The notes: generated by a model not told the origin, from the sequence alone. Numbered from the stretch's first letter, positions 1 to 8,743 are shown. The stretch: DNA of 64,000 nt from Streptomyces rishiriensis (GCF_030815485.1 NZ_JAUSWV010000002.1:6386001-6450000), one strand, 5' to 3'. Program-made: numbers and translations.

Positions 1-451
1 CCGGCTGAAGCTGGACCGGATGGGCGAGCGGCAGGCCTCCCGCGTCCAGCTCTTCCAGAGTTCGCTCGCTTACACCGACGCCCGCCTCAAGGGCTATGAC
101 GCCGCCGTGCTCAGCGAGGTGATCGAGCACCTCGACCTGCCCAGGCTGCCCGCCCTGGAGTACGCGGTGTTCGGTGCGGCCCGCCCGCGCACGGTCCTGG
201 TGACCACCCCGAACGTCGAGTACAACGTCCGCTGGGAGAGTCTCCCGGCAGGTCATGTCCGGCATGGCGACCACCGCTTCGAGTGGACCCGCGAGGAGTT
301 CCGCGGCTGGGCGGCCTCGGTCGCCGAACGGCACGGCTATGCCGTCGAGTTCGTCCCGGTCGGTCCGGACGACCCGGAGGTCGGTCCGCCCACCCAGATG
401 GCCGTTTTCACCATGGGCAGCATGAACGAGAAGGAGGCGACAGCAGCATGA
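1..451 (+). CDS. hen1: 3' terminal RNA ribose 2'-O-methyltransferase Hen1 (C-terminal part)
   Basis: Only the last 149 codons are present; the reading frame is open from base 2, so the gene begins outside the window. The visible part is the SAM-dependent methyltransferase domain. It shows the EVIEHLD segment (metal-binding Glu/Glu/His of the Hen1 family) and a later HVRHGDHRFEWTREEF segment supplying further His ligands. Bacterial Hen1 2'-O-methylates the 3' end of RNA cut by ribotoxins before Pnkp seals it, so that the repaired RNA resists a second cut. The stop codon overlaps the next start (ATGA, 448-451), and the next gene is pnkp, the known partner. Identification is firm from motif plus partner; the N-terminal half cannot be checked. 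Confidence 0.93.
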   Translation, partial: RLKLDRMGERQASRVQLFQSSLAYTDARLKGYDAAVLSEVIEHLDLPRLPALEYAVFGAARPRTVLVTTPNVEYNVRWESLPAGHVRHGDHRFEWTREEFRGWAASVAERHGYAVEFVPVGPDDPEVGPPTQMAVFTMGSMNEKEATAA

Positions 452-3030
452 CCGAGACCCAGATTCCTGCAAGGCAGGGCCGCGTCCTGCCCGTCACCGA
501 CCTCTCCCTCGTCGTCCTGATCGGCGCGTCCGGGTCCGGCAAGTCCACCTTCGCCCACCGTGTCTTCAAACCCACGGAGATCATCTCCTCCGACTTCTGC
601 CGCGGGCTGGTCTCCGACGACGAGAACGACCAGAGCGCGACACGGGACGCCTTCGACGTCCTGCACTACATCGCGGGAAAGCGGCTCGCGGCCGGCCGCC
701 GCACGGTGGTCGACGCCACGAGCGTGCAGCAGGACGCCCGCCGCCAGCTGATCGAGCTGGCGAAGCAGTACGACGTGCTGCCCATCGCCATCGTGCTGGA
801 CGTACCGGAGGAGGTGTGCGCCGAACGCAACGCGGCCCGCACCGACCGCGCCGACATGCCCCGCAGGGTCATCCAGCGCCACACACGCGAACTCCGCCGT
901 TCCCTGCGGCACTTGGAGCGTGAGGGCTTCCGCAAGGTGCACGTCCTGCGGGGCGTCGAGGACATCGAGAACGCCTCGGTCGTCACGGAGAAGCGCTACA
1001 ACGACCTGACCCACCTCACCGGCCCGTTCGACATCATCGGTGACATCCACGGCTGTGCGGCGGAACTGGAGTCCCTGCTCGGCAAGTTGGGCTATGCCGA
1101 CGGTGTCCACCCGGAGGGCCGGCAGGCCGTGTTCGTCGGCGACCTGGTCGACCGGGGCCCGGACAGCCCGGGCGTCCTGCGCCGCGTGATGGCGATGGTC
1201 AGGTCGGGCAACGCCCTCTGCGTGCCCGGCAACCACGAGAACAAGTACGGCCGTCACCTGCGCGGCCGCAAGGTCCAGCACACCCACGGCCTGACCGAGA
1301 CGATCGAGCAGATGGCGAGCGAGAGCGAGGAGTTCCGCGCCGAGGTACGGGAGTTCATCGACGGCCTCGTCAGCCACTACGTCCTCGACGGCGGCAGGCT
1401 CGTGGTCTGCCACGCGGGCCTGCCGGAGAAGTACCACGGCCGCACCTCCGGCCGCGTCCGCTCGCACGCGCTGTACGGCGACACCACCGGCGAGACCGAC
1501 GAGTTCGGCCTGCCGGTGCGCTACCCGTGGGCCGAGGACTACCGGGGCCGGGCTGCGGTGGTCTACGGCCACACGCCCGTCCCGGAGGCCACCTGGCTGA
1601 ACAACACCATCTGCCTGGACACCGGCGCCGTGTTCGGCGGCAAGCTGACCGCGCTGCGCTGGCCGGAGCGCGAGCTGGTCGACGTACCGGCGGAGCAGGT
1701 CTGGTACGAACCGACGAAGCCGCTGCGCTCCGAGGCACCCGGCGGGCACGACGGCCGACCGCTGGACCTGGCGGACGTGCACGGCCGACGCATCGTAGAA
1801 ACCCGTTACGAAGGCCAGAACCGGGTCTCGATCCGCGAGGAGAACGCGGCGGCGGCCCTGGAGGTCATGAGCCGTTTCGCGGTGGACCCGCGCCTGCTGC
1901 CGTACCTGCCGCCGACGATGGCCCCCACGGCCACCTCGCACGTCGAGGGCTACCTGGAGCACCCGGCGGAGGCGTTCGCGCAGTACGCGCAGGACGGCGT
2001 CGCCAGGGTCGTGTGCGAGGAGAAGCACATGGGCTCGAGGGCGGTGGTCCTGGTGTGCCGGGACGCGGAAACAGCGCGCAAGCGGTTCGGCGTGGACGGC
2101 CCCACCGGATCCCTCTACACCCGCACGGGCCGGCCCTTCTTCGACGACGAAGCCGTGACGGAGGAGATCCTCGGCCGGATACGGACGGCGGTGGACGAGG
2201 CGGGCCTCTGGTCGGAGCTGGCCGCTCCCGACAGCGCCTCCGAAGCGGTGGACTGGCTTCTGCTGGACGCCGAGCTGATGCCCTGGTCTTTGAAGGCCTC
2301 GGGTCTGCTGCGCTCGCAGTACGCGGCCGTGGGCGCCGCGTCCCGCGCGGTCTTCCCGGGCGCCCTGTCCGCACTGGAAGGCGCGGCGGCAAGAGGCGTC
2401 GACGTCGGCGGGCTTCTCTCCCGGCAGCGGGAACGCGCCGCGGACGCGGCCGCGTTCACCGAGGCGTACCGGCGTTACTGCTGGACGACGGACGGGCTGG
2501 ACGGCGTACGCCTGGCCCCGTTCCAGATCCTCGCCGTGCAGGGCCGCAGCCTGGCCGGTCTGCCGCACGACGAGCAGCTGTCGCTCCTCGACCGGTTGGT
2601 GGAACACGACAACACGGGCCTGCTCCAGACGACCCGCCGCCTCTACGTCGACACGGCCGACCCCGAGTCGGTCCAGGCTGGTGTCGACTGGTGGCTGGAG
2701 ATGACGGGCCGGGGCGGCGAGGGCATGGTCGTCAAGCCGCTGGGCGCACTGGTCCGCAACGGGGAGGGGCGGCTGGTCCAGCCCGGCATCAAGTGCCGGG
2801 GCCGCGAGTACCTCCGGATCATCTACGGCCCGGAGTACACCCGCCCCGACAACCTCACCCGGCTGCGCGGACGCTTCCTCAACCACAAACGGTCGTTGGC
2901 GATCCGCGAGTACGCCCTGGGCCTGGAGGCCCTGGCGCGCCTGGCCGAGGGCGAGCCCCTGTGGCGCGTCCACGAGGCGGTCTTCGGCGTGCTGGCCCTG
3001 GAGTCGGAGCCGGTCGACCCGAGGCTGTGA
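448..3030 (+). CDS. pnkp: Polynucleotide kinase-phosphatase-ligase Pnkp (RNA repair)
   Basis: This 860-residue protein, close to the length of the Clostridium thermocellum enzyme, heals and seals broken RNA. Three domains can be read in order. The 5'-kinase has the P-loop GASGSGKST at residues 26-34. The binuclear metallophosphatase has GDIHG at 198, GDLVDRG at 231 and GNHE at 261. The ligase/adenylyltransferase has the motif EEKHMGSR, with the nucleotidyl lysine at about 526. The start at 448 is preceded by GAAGGAGGC and overlaps the hen1 stop, so the two are translationally coupled; the open frame upstream to 283 lies inside hen1 and is not used. Family knowledge says Pnkp's ligase needs Hen1 for sealing. 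All key catalytic motifs are intact, so the system should be active. The target is presumably ribotoxin-cleaved tRNA (inference). Confidence 0.96.
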   Translation: MTETQIPARQGRVLPVTDLSLVVLIGASGSGKSTFAHRVFKPTEIISSDFCRGLVSDDENDQSATRDAFDVLHYIAGKRLAAGRRTVVDATSVQQDARRQLIELAKQYDVLPIAIVLDVPEEVCAERNAARTDRADMPRRVIQRHTRELRRSLRHLEREGFRKVHVLRGVEDIENASVVTEKRYNDLTHLTGPFDIIGDIHGCAAELESLLGKLGYADGVHPEGRQAVFVGDLVDRGPDSPGVLRRVMAMVRSGNALCVPGNHENKYGRHLRGRKVQHTHGLTETIEQMASESEEFRAEVREFIDGLVSHYVLDGGRLVVCHAGLPEKYHGRTSGRVRSHALYGDTTGETDEFGLPVRYPWAEDYRGRAAVVYGHTPVPEATWLNNTICLDTGAVFGGKLTALRWPERELVDVPAEQVWYEPTKPLRSEAPGGHDGRPLDLADVHGRRIVETRYEGQNRVSIREENAAAALEVMSRFAVDPRLLPYLPPTMAPTATSHVEGYLEHPAEAFAQYAQDGVARVVCEEKHMGSRAVVLVCRDAETARKRFGVDGPTGSLYTRTGRPFFDDEAVTEEILGRIRTAVDEAGLWSELAAPDSASEAVDWLLLDAELMPWSLKASGLLRSQYAAVGAASRAVFPGALSALEGAAARGVDVGGLLSRQRERAADAAAFTEAYRRYCWTTDGLDGVRLAPFQILAVQGRSLAGLPHDEQLSLLDRLVEHDNTGLLQTTRRLYVDTADPESVQAGVDWWLEMTGRGGEGMVVKPLGALVRNGEGRLVQPGIKCRGREYLRIIYGPEYTRPDNLTRLRGRFLNHKRSLAIREYALGLEALARLAEGEPLWRVHEAVFGVLALESEPVDPRL

Positions 3031-3286
3031 GCCGTTCGCCCGGTCCGTGCCGTCGGCGCGGACCGGGGCCCGAGGCTGCGCCCCGCCGGTCCCGGCCCGG
3101 GTGGAACGCGGTGACGTGGGCGGGCCGACCCGGGTGACCGTGCCCCTCGGCCACCACCGCTTGCCCATCTCCGCCCCGTCGGTCCGCCCACGGGCAACTC
3201 GCGGGCGTATCCCGCGCTCCGTACCAGCGAGGCGGCCATCGCGTCCACGCGCGCCGGGCGGCTGTGCGGGCCTGGCCGGACGTCCG

Positions 3287-3484
3287 GCGGCGGCCCACTA
3301 CGGGGTGGCGAAGCGCGACGGGGTCCAGGTGACGTTCCTCGGTGAGCACGCCCGGTACCAGGGCTGGTCCGGGCATCACGCCCGTTCTCGGCCATGTGGC
3401 CGACCGGGGTGAGCGCCACGGGCGGAACTGCTCGGCGCGCACATCGGCAGCGAGATCCTCGGCGAGGCGCAGGGCGGCTGGTGA
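3287..3484 (+). pseudogene. Possible frameshifted gene remnant
   Basis: The 470-base gap after pnkp holds no intact gene. Around 3290-3370 one frame reads as plausible protein (HYGVAKRDGVQVTFLGEHAR) with GC-rich third positions. The sense then moves to a second frame (ITPVLGHVAD), briefly to a third (VSATG), and back to the first (AELLGAHIGSEILGEAQGGW, then TGA at 3482-3484). Each stretch looks coding but no single frame is open through them, as in a gene tail decayed by several indels. I do not recognise the family. The alternative is chance, since high-GC DNA often mimics coding sequence. Confidence 0.3.
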
Positions 3485-3498
3485 GCCGCCGGCGTGGC

Positions 3499-4413
3499 TC
3501 AACCGACGAGTCGCAGCGCCGTCTCCGCCCGCCCCACCCGTACCCGCTGCCCCCACGTCAGCTCCACCGCGTCGCTTTCGATCCCGTCACCGAAGGCGAT
3601 GAGCCGTTCCGACTCGACGGTCAGCGTCAGACGGCCGCCGGCCGCGAGCTCGCCCGCGACGAGCGAGGTGCCGGTCGCGGGCGACGGCCACGCCTCCCGC
3701 ACGAACCACACCAGACGGTCCTCCGTCGGACCCGGCAGCCGCGGGCCCATGTCGCCTCCGCCGCCGCCCCGCTCCTGCCACACCGACCGGATCCAGCCGG
3801 TCGCCCCGGTACCCGTGCCCACCAGCACCCCGGAGGAGGCCTGGGCCTCGACGGCACCCCCGTCGTCGTCGAGGCCCAGGCGGTAGCGGGCGGTCTGGTG
3901 CCCCGCGGCGCCCAGGTAGATCTCGTTGAGGGCGAGCAGCCGCTGGGTGTCGTCGGCCACCGCCTCGACCATGGTCAGTTCCTCGGCGCCGGTGTCCGCC
4001 GCGAGCACGGCAGGCAGGAGCAGCCGGGCGTCCGCCGGGCGGTGGCGGACCAGGACGCCCGGGTTGCGGCCGGGGTCGGTGTCGATGCCCACCACCGGCT
4101 GACCGGCCAGGTACTTGGCGGCGTTCGCCACCAGTCCGTCCTGGCCGACGACGACCACCACGTCCTCCGGGGCGAAGAGGAAGCGGTCCAAGTCGGCCCG
4201 CTCCACCCGGGTCTGACGCCAGGTCAGGGGAATCGCCGCCGTCACCTCGGCCAGGGCCCGCCTGGTCCGCCGGTGGCGTTCGGCGATCTCCTCGATGTCC
4301 CGGCCCCGCGAGGAGAGGAAGAAGGCGGCCTGGCCGTGGGTGCCGTGCCGGGCCACCAACTCCTCGTACTCCGTGCGGCGGTGGACCAGCACGGCCCGCG
4401 GGGCGAGACTCAT
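3499..4413 (-). CDS. NAD-kinase-like protein coupled to an SPFH protein
   Basis: A 304-residue protein of the NAD-kinase/diacylglycerol-kinase fold. The family GGDG loop appears as VVVGQDGLVANAAKYL, keeping the catalytic Asp. The NE/D motif appears as LNEIYLG, and the adenosine-binding loop as GVLVGTGTGATGW where NAD kinases have ATPTGSTAY. Sequence is diverged from housekeeping NadK, so the substrate (NAD, another nucleotide or a lipid) is uncertain. Its ATG overlaps the stop of the SPFH gene (ATGA at 4410-4413), which implies a stoichiometric partnership at the membrane scaffold. It converges on pnkp with about 470 bases between them. Confidence 0.8.
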   Translation of the reverse strand: MSLAPRAVLVHRRTEYEELVARHGTHGQAAFFLSSRGRDIEEIAERHRRTRRALAEVTAAIPLTWRQTRVERADLDRFLFAPEDVVVVVGQDGLVANAAKYLAGQPVVGIDTDPGRNPGVLVRHRPADARLLLPAVLAADTGAEELTMVEAVADDTQRLLALNEIYLGAAGHQTARYRLGLDDDGGAVEAQASSGVLVGTGTGATGWIRSVWQERGGGGGDMGPRLPGPTEDRLVWFVREAWPSPATGTSLVAGELAAGGRLTLTVESERLIAFGDGIESDAVELTWGQRVRVGRAETALRLVG

Positions 4414-5546
4414 TCCGGTTCCCCGCCGCCGAGCCTCGACAGGAGACCGGTGAGGACGTCCGGCGAGATCGTCACGCTGTCGATGCGCGGCAGGTTCTCG
4501 GCGAGACGGGTTCCGGTGAGGGCGTGCAGGGTCGCCACGTCGACGTCGGCGTGCACGCGCAGCCAGGCCGCCTGTGCCTGGGCCCGCGCCTCGCCGACCT
4601 CGCGCGCAGCCTGCGCCTCGGCGTGGGCGAGCTGGACCGAGCGGGCCGCCTCCGCCTCCGCGAGCCGGACGGTGCGCGCCGCTTCCACCTGGGTCAGCCG
4701 TTCGGTGCGCTGCGCCTCGGCATCCGCCAGCCGTACCAGCTTGGCGGCCTCCGCCTCCGCGAGCCGTACGGACCGGTTGGCCTCGGCCTCCGCCCGCACC
4801 TTGTCCGCCGCCGCGCTCTCCTCCGCCTCACGCCGGGTGTTGGTGCCGCGCTGCTCGACCAACTGCTCCTCACGGCGGGACAGTTCGATCTTGCTGGCCA
4901 GCTCGTTCTCGGCGATCGTCCGCTCCCGCTCGACGGCCACCGCCCGCCGCTCGTACGTCGCCCGGTCGGCCTCCTGCTGGATCTGCTCCCGCGCCGGGGT
5001 GCGCAGGGCCCGCTCCACCTCCGGCTCCGGACGCAGCGCGACGACCCGCACGGCCACGATCTCGATGCCCGTGGCGGGCAGCCGCGGCTCGGCCGCCAGC
5101 CCCGCCGCGACCCGCTCCCGTACCGACGTCACGCCGTCCACCAGCGCCGACGACAGCGACGTCCGCGCGAGGACGTCCAGCGCGTGCTGCTGCGCCGTCT
5201 CCGTGAGCAGCGTGCCGAGCTGCTCCAGGGGCGCGCTGCGCCACACCCCCGTGTCGGGGTCGATGGAGAAGTCGAGGCGGGAGGCGGCTACCGCCGGCTC
5301 GCTGATCCGGTAGGTCACCGTCGCCTGCACCGTCACGTCCTGGAAGTCGACCGTGCGGGCGTGGAAGGTCATCGCCAACTCGCGGTCGTCGACCGGCACT
5401 TCGGACAGTGCCGCGCTCAGTGAGCGGAACCAGAAGCTGAGCCCCGGTCCGTCGTGCGCCAGCTTGCCGGAGCGGTGGTGGCGCACATGCGCCGTCGGGG
5501 CGCCGCGCAGGTGTCGCCAGCCCAGGCGCCGGGTGATGTCGGCCAT
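4410..5546 (-). CDS. SPFH/Band 7 protein with hendecad coiled coil
   Basis: A 378-residue protein with an SPFH (stomatin/prohibitin/flotillin) domain over roughly residues 15-190, containing DVTVQATVTYRISEP, and a long charged helix over about 185-335. The helix contains five successive 11-residue repeats of the type SVRLAEAEAAK, LVRLADAEAQR, TERLTQVEAAR, TVRLAEAEAAR, SVQLAHAEAQA, a hendecad right-handed coiled coil. No obvious transmembrane segment is seen, so association with membrane would be peripheral or through oligomerisation. The start at 5546 is chosen because GAGGGGGG lies just upstream; the ATG seven codons further up has no ribosome-binding site. It is divergent from arcA and coupled to the NAD-kinase-like gene. 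Confidence 0.85.
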   Translation of the reverse strand: MADITRRLGWRHLRGAPTAHVRHHRSGKLAHDGPGLSFWFRSLSAALSEVPVDDRELAMTFHARTVDFQDVTVQATVTYRISEPAVAASRLDFSIDPDTGVWRSAPLEQLGTLLTETAQQHALDVLARTSLSSALVDGVTSVRERVAAGLAAEPRLPATGIEIVAVRVVALRPEPEVERALRTPAREQIQQEADRATYERRAVAVERERTIAENELASKIELSRREEQLVEQRGTNTRREAEESAAADKVRAEAEANRSVRLAEAEAAKLVRLADAEAQRTERLTQVEAARTVRLAEAEAARSVQLAHAEAQAAREVGEARAQAQAAWLRVHADVDVATLHALTGTRLAENLPRIDSVTISPDVLTGLLSRLGGGEPE

Positions 5547-5608
5547 GAGAGACCCCCCTCGTTCCATTTCTCGTCAGTGCGACGATAAGGAAACGATAGA
5601 GGCGAGTT

Positions 5609-5626
5609 CCTCTTGTCGTCAAGAGG
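5609..5626. promoter_or_regulatory. Inverted repeat in the SPFH/arcA divergent promoter region
   Basis: CCTCTTG and CAAGAGG form a perfect 7-bp inverted repeat around TCGT, 63 bp upstream of the SPFH start and about 107 bp upstream of arcA. The surrounding bases are unusually A-rich for this genome, as expected for a promoter. It could be an operator for the SPFH pair or for arcA; no regulator is assigned. Confidence 0.4.
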
Positions 5627-5732
5627 ACGAGAATGAGGGGAGGTGGCGGAGATCGGCGTAGGGAGGAAACAAGCTGGTGCGGAAACGGTCCAGTAGGGGG
5701 TGAAGGCGGTCCCCGGTGGTCAGGATGGAGAC

Positions 5733-6956
5733 ATGGGATTCCATGTCGACTCCGAGGCCGGGCGGCTGCGCCGCGTCATCCTGCACCGGCCGGATCTCGA
5801 GCTCAAAAGGCTCACCCCCAGCAACAAGGACACCCTTCTCTTCGACGACGTGCTGTGGGTGCGCCGGGCGCGCGCCGAGCACGACGGATTCGCCGACGTG
5901 CTGCGCGACCGCGGTGTCGCCGTACACCTCTTCGGCGACCTGCTCACCGAGGCCCTGGAGATCCCGGCGGCCCGTGCGCTCGTCCTGGACCGCGTCTTCG
6001 ACGAGAAGGAGTACGGGGTGCTCGCCACCGACCACCTCCGCGCCGCCTTCGAGGCGCTCCCCGCCCCCGAGCTGGTGGAGGCCCTCGTCGGCGGCATGAC
6101 CAAGCGGGAGTTCCTGGAAGCGCATCCCGAACCGACTTCCGTGCGCTTCCACGTCATGGACCTCGACGACTTCCTCCTCGACCCCCTCCCCAACCACCTT
6201 TTCACCCGCGACACCTCCGCCTGGATCTACGACGGCGTCGCGATCAACGCCATGCGCTGGCCCGCCCGGCAGCGCGAGACCGTCCACTTCGAGGCGATCT
6301 ACCGGCACCACCCCCTCTTCCGTGGCGAGACGTTCCGCGTCTGGTCCGAGGGGCAGGCCGACTATCCGTCCACCATCGAGGGCGGCGACGTCCTCGTCAT
6401 CGGCAACGGCGCCGTCCTGATCGGCATGAGTGAGCGCACCACGCCGCAGGCCGTCGAGATGCTCGCCCACAAGCTGTTCGCGGCGGGTTCGGCCGAGACC
6501 ATCGTGGCCCTCGACATGCCGAAGCGGCGCGCGTTCATGCACCTCGACACCGTGATGACGATGGTCGACGGCGACACCTTCACCCAGTACGCGGGCCTCG
6601 GCATGCTCCGCTCGTACACCATCGAGCCCGGCGTCGGCGAGAAGGAACTGAAGGTCACCGACCATCCGCCGGAGCACATGCACCGCGCGATCGCCGCCGC
6701 CCTCGGTCTGAGCGAGATCCGCGTGCTCACCGCCACCCAGGACGTCCACGCGGCCGAACGCGAACAGTGGGACGACGGCTGCAACGTCCTCGCCGTGGAG
6801 CCGGGCGTCGTCGTCGCCTACGAGCGCAACGTCACCACCAACACCCATCTGCGCAAACAGGGCATCGAGGTGATCGAGATCCCCGGCAGCGAGCTGGGGC
6901 GGGGGAGGGGAGGGCCGCGCTGCATGAGCTGCCCGGTCGAGCGGAGTGCCGTATAG
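5733..6956 (+). CDS. arcA: Arginine deiminase
   Basis: A 407-residue enzyme converting arginine to citrulline and ammonia, the first step of the arginine deiminase pathway, in the cytoplasm. The guanidino-group-modifying fold is shown by FTRDTSAW, EGGDVLVIGNG, the catalytic His in MHLDTV (His270) and the nucleophile in GPRCMSCP (Cys397). Length equals the family norm. The start is the ATG at 5733 behind GGATGGAG; the open frame 33 bases further up lacks a ribosome site. The next gene is an ornithine carbamoyltransferase, giving the first two steps of the pathway. No carbamate kinase or arginine/ornithine antiporter is in the window. Confidence 0.96.
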   Translation: MGFHVDSEAGRLRRVILHRPDLELKRLTPSNKDTLLFDDVLWVRRARAEHDGFADVLRDRGVAVHLFGDLLTEALEIPAARALVLDRVFDEKEYGVLATDHLRAAFEALPAPELVEALVGGMTKREFLEAHPEPTSVRFHVMDLDDFLLDPLPNHLFTRDTSAWIYDGVAINAMRWPARQRETVHFEAIYRHHPLFRGETFRVWSEGQADYPSTIEGGDVLVIGNGAVLIGMSERTTPQAVEMLAHKLFAAGSAETIVALDMPKRRAFMHLDTVMTMVDGDTFTQYAGLGMLRSYTIEPGVGEKELKVTDHPPEHMHRAIAAALGLSEIRVLTATQDVHAAEREQWDDGCNVLAVEPGVVVAYERNVTTNTHLRKQGIEVIEIPGSELGRGRGGPRCMSCPVERSAV

Positions 6957-6980
6957 GTGTGCGGTTGCCGTCTAGGCGTC

Positions 6981-7009
6981 TGTATAAAAATGTTGATCAT
7001 CGTATAGAC
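6981..7009. promoter_or_regulatory. AT-rich element between arcA and argF
   Basis: The 121-base gap between arcA and argF contains an AT-rich patch with TGTATAAAAATG followed by CGTATAGA; CGTATAG also occurs at the arcA stop (6950-6956). Such a patch stands out in this DNA and sits about 70-100 bases before argF, where an ArgR box or the argF promoter would be expected. The match to any ArgR consensus is weak. Confidence 0.3.
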
Positions 7010-7077
7010 TTCCGAGGGTCCCTGTCACCGCAGTCCCGTGCACTGCGCTTCTTCACCGCACTTCTGGAGCGACCCCC

Positions 7078-8091
7078 ATGGCGACAGTCCCGACCGCCCT
7101 CGCCGGCCGCCACTTCCTCAAGGAGCTGGACTTCACCCAGGAGGAGTTCCGCGGCCTGATCGAGCTGGCCGCCGAGCTGAAGGCCGCCAAGAAGGCCGGG
7201 ACCGAGGTCCAGCACCTGCGCGGCAAGAACATCGCCCTGATCTTCGAGAAGACCTCGACGCGCACCCGGTGCGCGTTCGAGGTCGCCGCAGCCGACCAGG
7301 GCGCCTCCACCACCTACCTCGACCCTTCCGGCTCCCAGATCGGGCACAAGGAGTCGGTGAAGGACACCGCGCGGGTGCTGGGCCGGATGTACGACGGGAT
7401 CGAGTACCGCGGGTCCAGTCAGCAGCAGGTCGAAGAGCTCGCCGCCCACGCGGGCGTGCCCGTCTTCAACGGCCTCACCGACGACTGGCACCCCACCCAG
7501 ATGCTCGCCGACGTGCTCACGATGACCGAGCACTGCGCCAAGAACCTCGGCGACGACCGTTTCGTCCTCGCCTACCTCGGCGACGCCCGCTTCAACATGG
7601 GCAACTCCTACCTGATCACCGGCGCCCTGCTCGGCATGGACGTCCGGATCGTCGCGCCCGAGGAGTACTGGCCCGCGGACGAGGTGATCGCCCAGGCCCG
7701 CAAGCTGGCCGAGGACTCCGGGGCCGCGATCCTGCTCACCGAGGACCTCGCCGAGGGCGTCGCGGGCGCCGACTTCGTCGCCACCGACGTATGGGTCTCC
7801 ATGGGTGAGCCCAAGGAGGTCTGGGACGAGCGGATCGCCGCCCTCGGCCCGTACGCCGTGACCATGGACGTCCTGCGCGCCACCGGCAACCCGGACGTCA
7901 AGTTCCTGCACTGCCTCCCGGCCTTCCACGACCTCGGCACCAAGGTCGGCCGCGAGATCCACGAGACCCACGGCCTGGACTCCCTCGAGGTCACCGACGA
8001 GGTGTTCGAGTCGGCCCACTCGATCGTCTTCGACGAGGCGGAGAACCGTCTGCACACGATCAAGGCCGTACTGGTGGCGACGCTCGCCTGA
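7078..8091 (+). CDS. argF: Ornithine carbamoyltransferase
   Basis: A 337-residue transcarbamoylase interconverting ornithine plus carbamoyl phosphate and citrulline plus phosphate. The carbamoyl-phosphate motif STRTR is at residues 60-64, the ornithine loop FLHCLPAFHD contains HCLP at 278-281, and DDWHPTQ is intact. CTGGAG lies 10 bases before the ATG. Its position just downstream of arcA suggests the catabolic (ArcB-type) direction, but sequence alone cannot separate ArgF from ArcB; the neighbouring AT-rich element may be its own promoter. Confidence 0.95.
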   Translation: MATVPTALAGRHFLKELDFTQEEFRGLIELAAELKAAKKAGTEVQHLRGKNIALIFEKTSTRTRCAFEVAAADQGASTTYLDPSGSQIGHKESVKDTARVLGRMYDGIEYRGSSQQQVEELAAHAGVPVFNGLTDDWHPTQMLADVLTMTEHCAKNLGDDRFVLAYLGDARFNMGNSYLITGALLGMDVRIVAPEEYWPADEVIAQARKLAEDSGAAILLTEDLAEGVAGADFVATDVWVSMGEPKEVWDERIAALGPYAVTMDVLRATGNPDVKFLHCLPAFHDLGTKVGREIHETHGLDSLEVTDEVFESAHSIVFDEAENRLHTIKAVLVATLA

Positions 8092-8193
8092 CCGGGCGGA
8101 CCCCGCCCCGGCCCGGACGCGGTCCTCGCCCCCGAATGGGTTCCATGGAGCGACCGCCTGCGCCCCGGCGACCGCACGCTCCCCGTCGGCTAC

Positions 8194-8220
8194 GGGCGCC
8201 GCGCCCCGCGGGGGGCGCCC
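8194..8220. terminator. Hairpin between convergent argF and ATPase gene
   Basis: GGGCGCC and GGCGCCC pair around a GC-rich loop in the gap between the convergent genes ending at 8091 and 8258. It could serve both as a terminator; there is no T-tract, as usual in Streptomyces. A short direct repeat (GGGTCGGTCGG twice, 8229-8256) follows. Confidence 0.4.
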
Positions 8221-8257
8221 GTCGGGGCCGGGTCGGTCGGGCCCGGGTCGGTCGGAC

Positions 8258-8743
8258 TCACGCCGGGTGGGGGCGCCACTGCGACGGGACGGCGGCCAGC
8301 CTGAACCACACCGCCTTGCCCTGTTCGGTGGGCCGGTGCCCGCAGGACGAGCTGAGGGTGCGGATGAGCAGCAGCCCGCGCCCGTGCTCCTGCCAGGGGT
8401 CGGGCTCCACCCCGGAAGGACGGGTGAGATCGCCCGGCGGCACGGGGTCGGGGTCGTGCACCTCGACCTGGCAGCCGGTCGGCCGCAACTCCACGACCAG
8501 CTCTATCGGGGCGTCCCCGGCGGTGTGCTCCACGGCGTTGGCCACCAGCTCGGCCGTGAGCAGCTCCGCGGTGTCGCTGTCCGCCCCGTGCTTCAGCTCG
8601 GCCAGCGCCGTTCGGACCAGCGCACGGGCCACCGGCACGGCCGCAGCGGAGTGCGGCAGCGCGATACGCCAGGAGGCGGCCGGCTCGGAGGGGCGTTCGT
8701 ACAAGGCGAGTCCGTTCATGGCGCAGGGTCCGGTGATCGACAT
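8258..8743 (-). CDS. RsbW/SpoIIAB-like ATP-binding (anti-sigma type) protein
   Basis: A 161-residue protein made almost wholly of a HATPase_c domain. It shows the N-box ELVANAVEHT, the second box VEVHDPDPVPP and the G-box EHGRGLLLIRTLS. Streptomyces encodes dozens of such stand-alone ATPases; some bind sigma factors or anti-anti-sigma proteins, most have no known target. No sigma factor or anti-anti-sigma gene is adjacent, so the partner is not local. The start at 8743 gives MSITGPCAMNGLALYE. It is convergent with argF. Confidence 0.85.
   Translation of the reverse strand: MSITGPCAMNGLALYERPSEPAASWRIALPHSAAAVPVARALVRTALAELKHGADSDTAELLTAELVANAVEHTAGDAPIELVVELRPTGCQVEVHDPDPVPPGDLTRPSGVEPDPWQEHGRGLLLIRTLSSSCGHRPTEQGKAVWFRLAAVPSQWRPHPA

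Noticed and set aside
337..3168. A 943-codon open frame antisense to pnkp, and similar long antisense frames over acnA, the CoA ligase, GH92, dxs and xylH
   Set aside because: In DNA with GC-rich third positions the opposite strand stays open by composition; the products are low-complexity and unlike proteins, and the sense genes carry clear motifs.
6981..7009. A definite ArgR box
   Set aside because: The AT-rich patch is real but does not match an ArgR palindrome well, so it is listed only as an uncharacterised element.
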